Position numbers and translations under genes: made by a program | Part shown: positions 1 through 4,976 of the stretch, piece by piece | Position numbering within the stretch: the first letter of the stretch is position 1 | Layout of the letters: each line of letters opens with the position of its first letter | The notes under the pieces: model-generated | What the model was told of the DNA's origin: nothing | Seen by the model: only the letters and a program-made list of their open reading frames with translations | Database searches by the model: none | NCBI GenBank assembly: GCA_964544345.1 | Contig: CAZJBT010000127.1 | Span: forward strand, 1-5,436 | Length of the DNA stretch: 5,436 nt | Origin: CAKTOF01 sp964544345 | GTDB lineage: Bacteria > Bacillota > Clostridia > Oscillospirales > Oscillospiraceae | Direction: 5' to 3'

Positions 1-389
1 CCCGCGATCTATACCGCAAAAACATCAATCCGCCGATCGACGTGCTGCCGAGTCTGTCACGTCTGAAGGACAAGGGCATCGGCGAGGGCAAGACCCGCGC
101 CGACCACTCCGGCGTTCTCAACCAGCTCTTTGCCGCGTACTCCGCCGGCAAGGACGCCGCCGAGCTGATGACCATTCTCGGCGAGGCCGCGCTCTCTGAC
201 ACCGATAAACTCTACGCCAAGTTTGCCACGGAGTTTGAGCAAAGGTACGTCGGCCAGGGTACGGACACCGACCGCACCATCGAGGAAACGCTGCGCCTTG
301 GCTGGGAGCTGCTCTCCATTCTGCCGAAGTCCGAGCTGAAGCGTATCAAACCGGAATATATCGAGCAGTATTATCCCGAGAACAAGTAA
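1..389 (+). CDS. ntpB: V-type ATP synthase subunit B, C-terminal part (5' end outside window)
   Basis: This is the C-terminal part of the non-catalytic nucleotide-binding subunit of the V1 head (A3B3) of a V/A-type ATPase, which couples ATP to H+ or Na+ movement across the membrane. The reading frame is open from position 3 and enters from upstream, so the internal ATG at 42 is not the start. The first residues read RDLYRKNINPPIDVLPSLSR, matching the conserved B-subunit segment PPIDVLPSLSRLM; the family's arginine finger lies in this segment. ADHSGVLNQLFAAY and the closing helical region ending in IEQYYPENK are also typical of the family. About 128 codons are present, against roughly 460 residues for a whole B subunit. 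The stop is TAA at 387-389, and subunit D follows after 13 bases, the usual order A-B-D in bacterial V-ATPase operons. Identification is from family sequence patterns; the ion transported cannot be told from this subunit. Confidence 0.95.
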   Translation, partial: RDLYRKNINPPIDVLPSLSRLKDKGIGEGKTRADHSGVLNQLFAAYSAGKDAAELMTILGEAALSDTDKLYAKFATEFEQRYVGQGTDTDRTIEETLRLGWELLSILPKSELKRIKPEYIEQYYPENK

Positions 390-396
390 GGGGTGA
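388..396 (+). promoter_or_regulatory. Ribosome binding site fixing the TTG start of subunit D
   Basis: AAGGGGTGA, close to the consensus AAGGAGGTGA, overlaps the stop codon of subunit B and ends 6 bases before TTG 403. This spacing supports TTG 403 over the GTG at 393, which lies inside the site and is out of frame, and over the downstream in-frame ATG at 433. Confidence 0.7.
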
Positions 397-402
397 AGAC
401 TC

Positions 403-1098
403 TTGGCATCTACCACCATCAATCCGACCAGAATGGAGATGCAAAAGCTCAAGGCGCGTCTCAAGACAGCTCAGAAGGGGCACAAGCTCCTCAAGGACAA
501 GCGCGACGAGCTGATGCGGCAGTTTCTCGATCTCGTCCGGCTCAACCGTCAGCTCCGCTCCGACGTCGAGCAGGCGCTGACCAGAGTGCATAACTCCTTC
601 ACAGTCGCCTCGGCGGTCATGAGCTCTGAAATGCTCGAGCAGGCGCTTAGCTATCCGAAGCAGTCGGTCGAGCTTGAAATGTCGTTCAAAAACGTCATGA
701 GCGTCAACATCCCCAACTATACGTTTCGAACCAAAAACGACGATCCCGCCGAGATCTATCCCTATGGCTTTGCTCAGACCTCCGGCGAGCTAGACGACGC
801 GCTCGAGAATCTGTCGGAGGTATTCTCCGATATGCTCCAGCTCGCGCAGGTCGAAAAAACCACGCAGCTCATGGCACAGGAGATCGAAAAGACACGCCGC
901 CGCGTCAACGCGCTTGAGTACGTCATGATCCCGCAGTATCAAGAAAAGATCAAATACATCAGCATGAAGCTCGACGAAAACGAGCGCGGCACCACGTCGC
1001 GGCTGATGAAGGTCAAGGACATGATGCTCGAGGAAGAGCGTGCCAAGGCCGAGGCCAAGCGGCTTGCCAAAGAGGCCGCCAGACAGACACAGCAGTGA
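403..1098 (+). CDS. ntpD: V-type ATP synthase subunit D (central stalk rotor)
   Basis: Subunit D is the long antiparallel coiled-coil axle of the V1 sector. It turns inside the A3B3 ring and passes torque to the membrane ring. The N-terminus carries the family signature NPTRMEMQKLKARLKTAQ followed by GHKLLKDKRDELMRQF (about residues 8-42). The C-terminal half (about residues 150-231) is strongly helical and charged, with EYVMIPQYQEKIKYI followed by an Lys/Glu/Ala-rich tail (EEERAKAEAKRLAKEAARQ), as expected for the returning helix. The length of 231 residues is near or slightly above the usual 200-225. The start is TTG, chosen because the conserved NPTRME block must be included and a good Shine-Dalgarno lies just upstream; starting at ATG 433 would cut that block. 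It is co-transcribed with subunit B (13-base gap) and followed 7 bases later by a palindromic terminator, so it is the last gene of the operon. Confidence 0.95.
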   Translation: MASTTINPTRMEMQKLKARLKTAQKGHKLLKDKRDELMRQFLDLVRLNRQLRSDVEQALTRVHNSFTVASAVMSSEMLEQALSYPKQSVELEMSFKNVMSVNIPNYTFRTKNDDPAEIYPYGFAQTSGELDDALENLSEVFSDMLQLAQVEKTTQLMAQEIEKTRRRVNALEYVMIPQYQEKIKYISMKLDENERGTTSRLMKVKDMMLEEERAKAEAKRLAKEAARQTQQ

Positions 1099-1105
1099 CC
1101 ACACA

Positions 1106-1137
1106 AAATCCCGCTGATCGCGCGATCAGCGGGATTT
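1106..1137. terminator. Perfect 32-bp palindrome, probable bidirectional terminator
   Basis: AAATCCCGCTGATCGC is followed directly by its exact reverse complement, giving a 14-16 bp stem. The T tract on the right is short (TTTGATATT), while on the minus strand the tract reads TTTTGTGTGG. It lies between the end of the V-ATPase operon (+) and the end of the minus-strand permease/CPCC remnant, so it fits a shared terminator for converging transcripts. The stop codon of the CPCC remnant (1128-1126) falls inside the stem. The weak T tracts leave some doubt about how efficient termination is. Confidence 0.7.
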
Positions 1138-1376
1138 GATATTAAGAGGCTCTTCCATCTCCGGCGGACAAATAAAGCGCAGGAACCACGCTTGTACCAC
1201 ATCAAACTCCCGGTACGCCGGCGCGCATCATGCCATGATTTTCGTTGACCGGCTCGCCATCGAAGCGTAGGAAACACATCGTTCCCACAAAAGCAGACTG
1301 GTCGGATATCGGCGATCGCCTGCTCCCGCGGAACCGGAACCGTCAGATATCCGCAGCGCGGGCATGGATACTGCAT
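1126..1376 (-). pseudogene. Frameshifted remnant of a small cysteine-rich CPCC-family protein
   Basis: Read from ATG 1376 on the minus strand, three successive frames together resemble one ~83-residue CPCC-family protein (Pfam 'Cysteine-rich CPCC'). Members run roughly CPCCGY..T, then ICPVCFWEDD, then EP..NHG, then NYREFG..., then PYVRPP. Frame 1 (1376 to about 1265) gives MQYPCPRCGYLTVPV and later PVCFCGNDVF. Frame 2 (about 1264-1217) gives FDGEPVNENHGMM. Frame 3 (1215-1126) gives YREFDVVQAWFLRF then ICPPEMEEPLNIKSR and a stop. Two indels (each equal to a one-base gain or two-base loss) break the gene. Key residues are also altered: CPCC has become CPRC, the next cysteine is Arg (IRPVC), and the Trp of CFWEDD is Cys. 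Multiple lesions argue for real decay rather than a single sequencing error. It begins 10 bp after the permease stop and was probably its operon partner. The family's function is unknown to me; zinc binding by the cysteines is a guess. Confidence 0.72.
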
Positions 1377-1386
1377 CGCGCCGCAC

Positions 1387-2244
1387 TCAAAATAGCAGCC
1401 CGGCCAAACCGCCGAGGACGACGCCGGAGACATAGACGACCGCAAGGATACGCAGATTGTCCTTCCGGCTCCGGTTCGTGCGGAAGAGCACGAGCATGCC
1501 GACACCGCTGCCGGCGAGCAGGCCGGCGAGCATCGCTCCGGCACGCATGCCGCCCGCGAGATACAGCTCTGTGATAACGACCGACGCAGCGCAGTTCGGG
1601 ATCAAGCCGATCAGACCGGCGATCAGCTCACCGATGACCGGGCGATTGAGGATCAACGCGGCCAGCCGCTCCTCGCCGAGGAACTCCACGATACAATTCA
1701 GCGCGAAGGAGACGATGAACAGAAAGACGAAGATCTCCAACGCATGGATCAGCGCAGGGCGGATGATTCCCTTGTGCTCATGGCAACTGCAGTGGCTGTG
1801 CTCGCACAGCTCGTCGATGTGCAGCGTCTCCTCCGGCACGCCGCGGCGGCGAAGGAGGATATCGACGCCGTAGCCGACCAGCACTGCGGCCAGCACCTTC
1901 ACGCCGAGGATCCGCAAAATCAGGCCGGGCGCCACTGTCTCAGAGATCAGGATCGGCAGCATCTCGTCCGATGTGGACAGGAACACCGCGATCAGCGTAC
2001 CGCAGGTGATGACCCCGCCGGCATATAGGCTCGATGCCGCGGCGGAAAAGCCGCACTGCGGCACGACGCCGATCGCCGCGCCGACCGCAGGCCCTGCCCG
2101 GTGCGCCTTGAACAGCGCGCGCTGCATCGAACCGCCCGCATGGGACTCTAGCGCCTCGATGATCAGATATGTGACAAAAAGGAACGGCAGGATCAGGATG
2201 TTGTCCTCCACCGTGTGTTCGAGGATATGAAGCAATTCGTGCAT
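1387..2244 (-). CDS. Polytopic permease of the putative 10-TM heavy-metal/arsenic exporter type
   Basis: This is a 285-residue integral membrane protein resembling the family annotated as 'putative 10TM heavy-metal exporter', 'arsenic efflux protein' or 'putative manganese transporter'. Hydrophobic segments lie at about residues 16-32, 54-72, 75-90, 96-112, 114-130, 168-188, 204-222, 233-254 and 265-284. The two halves repeat: IGVVPQCGFSAA (59-70) matches IGLIPNCAASVV (212-223), each followed by a Tyr-Ala/Leu-Gly-Gly segment. Between the halves is a Cys/His cluster (HIDELCEHSHCSCHEH, 142-157) well suited to metal binding. The ATG at 2244 is preferred over the GTG at 2268 because AAAGGA lies 7 bases before it and would sit inside a longer reading frame. 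It has its own promoter about 40 bp upstream and is followed by the CPCC remnant. Family assignment is fairly firm; the substrate (arsenic, manganese or another metal) is not shown by the sequence. Confidence 0.8.
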   Translation of the reverse strand: MHELLHILEHTVEDNILILPFLFVTYLIIEALESHAGGSMQRALFKAHRAGPAVGAAIGVVPQCGFSAAASSLYAGGVITCGTLIAVFLSTSDEMLPILISETVAPGLILRILGVKVLAAVLVGYGVDILLRRRGVPEETLHIDELCEHSHCSCHEHKGIIRPALIHALEIFVFLFIVSFALNCIVEFLGEERLAALILNRPVIGELIAGLIGLIPNCAASVVITELYLAGGMRAGAMLAGLLAGSGVGMLVLFRTNRSRKDNLRILAVVYVSGVVLGGLAGLLF

Positions 2245-2251
2245 ACAAATT

Positions 2252-2257
2252 TCCTTT
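2252..2257 (-). promoter_or_regulatory. Ribosome binding site deciding the permease start
   Basis: On the minus strand AAAGGA (within GGAAAGGAAA) sits 7 bases before ATG 2244. The alternative GTG at 2268 would place this site inside the coding region and has no comparable site of its own. Confidence 0.65.
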
Positions 2258-2279
2258 CCGCAGAGCACGTTTGGCTTTT

Positions 2280-2308
2280 AGTATACCATTTTATGCCGTT
2301 CGTCACAA
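2280..2308 (-). promoter_or_regulatory. Promoter of the permease gene
   Basis: On the minus strand TTGTGA (2308-2303, 4 of 6 to TTGACA) is followed by exactly 17 bases and TATACT (2285-2280). The -10 is preceded by TGG, giving an extended -10 (TGnTATACT). Transcription would begin near 2273, leaving a leader of only about 30 bases. There is therefore no room for a metal riboswitch of the yybP-ykoY type ahead of this gene. Confidence 0.65.
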
Positions 2309-2411
2309 CCGAAAATTTCGGATCCAGCGCAAAAGAGCCAGGATCTGCTCGCTTTTTCGTAGCTTTTTATTGTGCTGCCCGCCGATCTCCTTTTTTATCC
2401 GTTTTTACCGC

Positions 2412-2440
2412 TTGAATCCCTCTCAAATAATTGATATACT
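2412..2440 (+). promoter_or_regulatory. Promoter of the MATE gene
   Basis: TTGAAT (2412-2417, 4 of 6 to the -35 consensus) is followed by 17 bases and TATACT (2435-2440, 5 of 6 to the -10 consensus). The start of transcription would be near 2446-2448, only about 14 bases before the proposed GTG start, so the leader is very short. The ~125 bases between this promoter and the permease promoter are AT-richer and hold no gene that I can support. Confidence 0.65.
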
Positions 2441-2460
2441 AAAAGAAATGAGAAAAGGCG

Positions 2461-3840
2461 GTGGTTCCCATCTCCAAACGCAAAGAAGTCGTCAACGATC
2501 TGACGCAAGGCCCAGTCCTCCGGCAGCTTCTGCTGTTCTCGCTTCCACTGATGGCTGCGTATGCGCTGCAGGCAGTCTATAACCTCGTCGACATGGTCGT
2601 CGTAGGCCAGTCCGTGGGCGCGAGCGGCCTGTCGGCCGTCGGCATCGGCGGACAGATCCAGAATCTTTTGATGTTTGTCGGTATCAGCGTTGGCTCCGCT
2701 GCGCAGATCCTTGTCGCGCAGCAGGTCGGCGCCGGCGACTATGACGGCATCCAGGATACGATCGGCACGTCGCTGACGTGCATTACCCTCCTCTCTGTTG
2801 TCGCGGGCGGTCTGTGCGCCGTGCTCTGCGACGGGGTGCTCAGCCTGCTCAACACACCGGCCGAATCCTTTGCCGACGCGCGGGCATATTGTCTGATCTG
2901 CTGCGCCGGTATGTTCTTCATCTACGGCTACAACGGTATCTGCGCGATCCTGCGCGGCATGGGCGAGAGCCGTCTGCCGATGTACTTTGTCGGAGCCGCC
3001 GCTGTGATCAATGTGGTTTTGGATCTGCTGTTCGTCGCAGTCTGCCATATGGGCGCGGCCGGCGCGGCGCTTGCGACCGTGCTCGCGCAGGGCGCGGCGT
3101 TCGTCTTCTCCCTTGTCTGCCTCTACCGCCGGCGCGAGGCGTTCCATTTTGACTTCGCGCCCGCCAGCTTTCGGCCGCGAGCCGATCGCTGTAAGGCGCT
3201 CGGCCGCCTGGGCCTGCCGCTGATCCTGCAAAATGTGTTGGTCAGCAGCTCGATGATGTTTGTCAATGCGAACGTCAACAACTTCGGCGTAGTTGCCTCA
3301 GCGGTCGACGGCGTGGGCAACAAGCTCAACACCATTGCATTCACTCTGACGAATGCACTGAGCGTCTCGACCTCCGCCATGATCGGCCAGTGCTTCGGCG
3401 CGCGCAAGCACGACCGGCTCAAGAAGGTTTTCTGGTGCTGCATGGTACTGGCTCTGGGCGTTTGGGTCGTACTTTCAGCCATCAGCCTGCTGCTCGACGA
3501 ACCGCTGTTCCGTCTGTTCACGAGCGATGCGGCCGTGATCGCCTATGCGCCGAAGTACATGCGCGTCGCAGTGCTGTACTATCTTGCAACATGCAGCATG
3601 CTTGCACCGTATGGGCTGATGGAGGGCACGGGCAGCGCCGGATTGAATCTCGTCGTCGGCCTGCTCGACGGCGTAGTCGCGCGCATCGGGCTGTGCTACC
3701 TGCTGGGTCGTTTGATCGGCCTGTATGGCTTCTGGATCGGCAGCGCATTGGCCGGCTTTGTCACAACGCTCGGCGGCGGCATCTATTTCATCTCCGGGCT
3801 TTGGAAGAAGAAAAAGCTGGTGCTCGACGCCGTATCCTAA
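2461..3840 (+). CDS. MATE family efflux transporter (NorM/DinF type)
   Basis: This is an inner-membrane antiporter of the multidrug and toxic compound extrusion family, expected to export organic cations or drugs in exchange for H+ or Na+. The 459 residues match the usual 440-470, with twelve membrane segments in two six-helix halves separated by a basic loop (about residues 220-245, LYRRREAFHF to RADRCKALGR). Family marks are DLTQGPVLRQLLLFSLPL and YNLVDMVVVGQSVG in helix 1, GAGDYDGI after helix 2, ILRGMGESRLPMYF with NVVLDLLFV in the first half, and FGARKHDRLKK plus the late GLMEGTGSAGLN in the second half. The start is taken as GTG 2461, but the best Shine-Dalgarno (AGGCGGTG, 2456-2463) overlaps that codon, so the true start is uncertain by a few codons (see findings). 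The stop is TAA 3838-3840; a strong hairpin follows and the next gene converges. The substrate cannot be read from sequence. Confidence 0.92.
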   Translation: MVPISKRKEVVNDLTQGPVLRQLLLFSLPLMAAYALQAVYNLVDMVVVGQSVGASGLSAVGIGGQIQNLLMFVGISVGSAAQILVAQQVGAGDYDGIQDTIGTSLTCITLLSVVAGGLCAVLCDGVLSLLNTPAESFADARAYCLICCAGMFFIYGYNGICAILRGMGESRLPMYFVGAAAVINVVLDLLFVAVCHMGAAGAALATVLAQGAAFVFSLVCLYRRREAFHFDFAPASFRPRADRCKALGRLGLPLILQNVLVSSSMMFVNANVNNFGVVASAVDGVGNKLNTIAFTLTNALSVSTSAMIGQCFGARKHDRLKKVFWCCMVLALGVWVVLSAISLLLDEPLFRLFTSDAAVIAYAPKYMRVAVLYYLATCSMLAPYGLMEGTGSAGLNLVVGLLDGVVARIGLCYLLGRLIGLYGFWIGSALAGFVTTLGGGIYFISGLWKKKKLVLDAVS

Positions 3841-3872
3841 TATGCGGCTCTCATGTCTCGTCCAGTGCGAAC

Positions 3873-3913
3873 AAAAAAGCTCCGTGCGGTTCAATCGCCG
3901 CACGGAGCTTTTT
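3873..3913. terminator. Strong bidirectional intrinsic terminator between MATE and gluQRS
   Basis: AAAAAA then GCTCCGTGCGG, an 8-base loop TTCAATCG, then CCGCACGGAGC and TTTTT. The stem is 11 GC-rich base pairs, extendable by five A-T pairs, with a T run in either direction. It serves the MATE transcript on the plus strand and the gluQRS transcript on the minus strand. The gluQRS stop codon (3914-3912) lies within the edge of the A/T tract. Confidence 0.88.
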
Positions 3914-4808
3914 ACCCCTCCACCAAAATATTTTCCTTCCGCACATGATCCCAGTCGAATGCGCCAAGCAGGGCGCGCGCGGAGGCAGGCGAGCCGTCCC
4001 AGAAGCCGGCAAGCCCCGCAAGATAGCCCAGGAGCTGCTCCGGCGTATGGGTTTGGCGCAGCACGCCGAGATCCAGGTCGCGCTCGCGCTTCGACAATCG
4101 GTGGCCGTCCGCCGCCTCGAGCAGCGGGACGTGGTAAAAGCGCGGCACGGGAAAGCCCAGCATCTCATACAGATAAATCTGACGCGGCGTGGAGTCGAGC
4201 AGATCGCGTCCGCGGACGACCTCCGTTACGCCGCCCAGCGCATCGTCCACCACAACGGCGAGCTGGTAGGCGTGGACGCCGTCGGCTCTGCGGAGAATGA
4301 AATCGCCGCATTCACGCGCGAGATTTTCGCGGAATTCTCCCTGCAAGCCATCGGTGAATACGATCTCACGGTCGGGAACGATCACCCGCAGCGCGCCGGG
4401 GCGGCTCTTTGCCGCGCGCGCTTGCTCGCTCAGGTCTCGGCAGGTACCGGGATAGATCGGCTTGCCGTCGGCCGCGTGCGGCGCGGACGCGGCCTTCAGA
4501 TCCCCGCGCGTACACCAGCAGGGATAAACCAGCCCCTTCTCCCGCAGCACGTCCACATAGCGCGCGTAGATCGCGCCGCGCCGCGACTGCTGCTCGGCCT
4601 CGTGATCCCAGTCCAGACCCAGCCAGCGCAGGTCGTCTTTCAACTGATCGGCATACTCCGGCCGGCAGCGCTGCGTGTCGAGATCTTCGATGCGAAGCAG
4701 CATCTCGCCGCCGCTTGCGCGCACCGACAGCCAGGCAAGCAGCGCGGAAAACACGTTGCCCAGGTGCATCCGCCCGCTCGGACTGGGCGCAAAGCGTCCT
4801 GTCGCCAT
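3912..4808 (-). CDS. gluQRS: Glutamyl-Q tRNA(Asp) synthetase (GluQRS)
   Basis: This is a truncated glutamyl-tRNA-synthetase paralogue without the anticodon-binding domain. It activates glutamate with ATP and attaches it to the queuosine at position 34 of tRNA-Asp in the cytoplasm. The 298 residues fit the family (about 290-310, versus about 470-560 for GluRS). Seen here: RFAPSPSGRMHLGN (5-18) with the HIGH-equivalent HLGN, then LLRIEDLDTQR (37-47). A zinc site of the GluQRS pattern uses Cys97, Cys99, Tyr119 and Cys123 (YPCWCT ... IYPGTC). Further on are the glutamate/ATP pocket YQLAVVVDDALGGVTEVVRG (171-190) and a KMSKS-like RLSKR at 237-241. ATG 4808 has GGAGGAG 5 bases upstream. It is transcribed alone, converging on MATE and diverging from the flavoprotein gene. 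It implies that the host makes or salvages queuosine. No unusual lesions are seen. Confidence 0.95.
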   Translation of the reverse strand: MATGRFAPSPSGRMHLGNVFSALLAWLSVRASGGEMLLRIEDLDTQRCRPEYADQLKDDLRWLGLDWDHEAEQQSRRGAIYARYVDVLREKGLVYPCWCTRGDLKAASAPHAADGKPIYPGTCRDLSEQARAAKSRPGALRVIVPDREIVFTDGLQGEFRENLARECGDFILRRADGVHAYQLAVVVDDALGGVTEVVRGRDLLDSTPRQIYLYEMLGFPVPRFYHVPLLEAADGHRLSKRERDLDLGVLRQTHTPEQLLGYLAGLAGFWDGSPASARALLGAFDWDHVRKENILVEG

Positions 4809-4830
4809 TTTAGCTCCTCCCCTCCGCGCG

Positions 4831-4859
4831 TTTCATTCTCCCTGTAAATCTTTCATTCT
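4831..4859. repeat. Direct repeat TTTCATTCT in the gluQRS leader
   Basis: The 9-base word TTTCATTCT occurs at 4831-4839 and again at 4851-4859, start to start exactly 20 bases (about two helical turns). In the gluQRS transcript it reads AGAATGAAA twice, just after the predicted start of transcription and before the Shine-Dalgarno. The right copy overlaps the palindrome at the -10. A regulator-binding role is possible but not shown. Confidence 0.4.
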
Positions 4860-4888
4860 ACTATAGAATAACGCACAGGAATTGGCAA
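4860..4888 (-). promoter_or_regulatory. Promoter of gluQRS
   Basis: On the minus strand TTGCCA (4888-4883, 5 of 6) is followed by exactly 17 bases and TATAGT (4865-4860, 5 of 6). Transcription should begin near 4853, giving a leader of about 45 bases. The -10 lies inside a small palindrome, ATTCTA-CTA-TAGAAT (4855-4869). Confidence 0.75.
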
Positions 4889-4900
4889 GAGGAAAATGGC

Positions 4901-4930
4901 TTGACTTTCCTGCCGCAGCCGCAGTACAAT
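4901..4930 (+). promoter_or_regulatory. Promoter of the FAD-dependent oxidoreductase gene
   Basis: TTGACT (4901-4906, 5 of 6 to the -35 consensus) is followed by 18 bases and TACAAT (4925-4930, 5 of 6 to the -10 consensus). The predicted start of transcription is near 4937, for a leader of about 40 bases. Its -35 lies only 12 bases from the -35 of the divergent gluQRS promoter. Confidence 0.7.
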
Positions 4931-4946
4931 TATTGTATGTGTACAA
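4925..4946. promoter_or_regulatory. Overlapping palindromes at the flavoprotein promoter, candidate operator
   Basis: TACAAT-T-ATTGTA (4925-4937) is a perfect 13-base palindrome that includes the whole -10 box. It overlaps a second one, TTGTA-TGTG-TACAA (4933-4946), covering the start of transcription. A repressor bound here would block the promoter. The regulator is not in the window, and the sites match no operator I can name. Confidence 0.45.
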
Positions 4947-4976
4947 AACAAAACGATCCCCGAAAGGATGATTGTC

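Noticed and set aside
939..1544. Minus-strand 201-codon frame running from inside the permease gene into subunit D
   Set aside because: Only the middle part from 1376 looks like protein (CPCC family); the rest is shadow of the permease and of subunit D, so the remnant is reported instead.
2245..2268. GTG at 2268 as permease start (eight extra residues)
   Set aside because: The extra codons contain the ribosome binding site for ATG 2244 and add a polar LCGKEIC stretch not expected in the family.
2286..2411. Possible small gene or riboswitch in the divergent permease/MATE gap
   Set aside because: No start with ribosome site gives a protein-like product, and it lies upstream of both predicted transcription starts, so it cannot be a leader riboswitch for either gene.
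2395..3231. Minus-strand open frame of 278 codons antisense to MATE
   Set aside because: Low-complexity, His/Asp/Gln/Arg-rich translation typical of the complement of a membrane protein gene; no start signal or domain.
3390..4847. Long plus-strand open frame of 485 codons across the end of MATE and antisense to gluQRS
   Set aside because: It is Arg/Ala/Pro-rich with no family likeness, crosses a strong terminator, and is explained by GC-rich codon use of the two real genes.
4956..4969. Small hairpin ATCC-CCGAAA-GGAT that would cover the flavoprotein ribosome site
   Set aside because: The stem has only four base pairs, too weak to treat as a control element.
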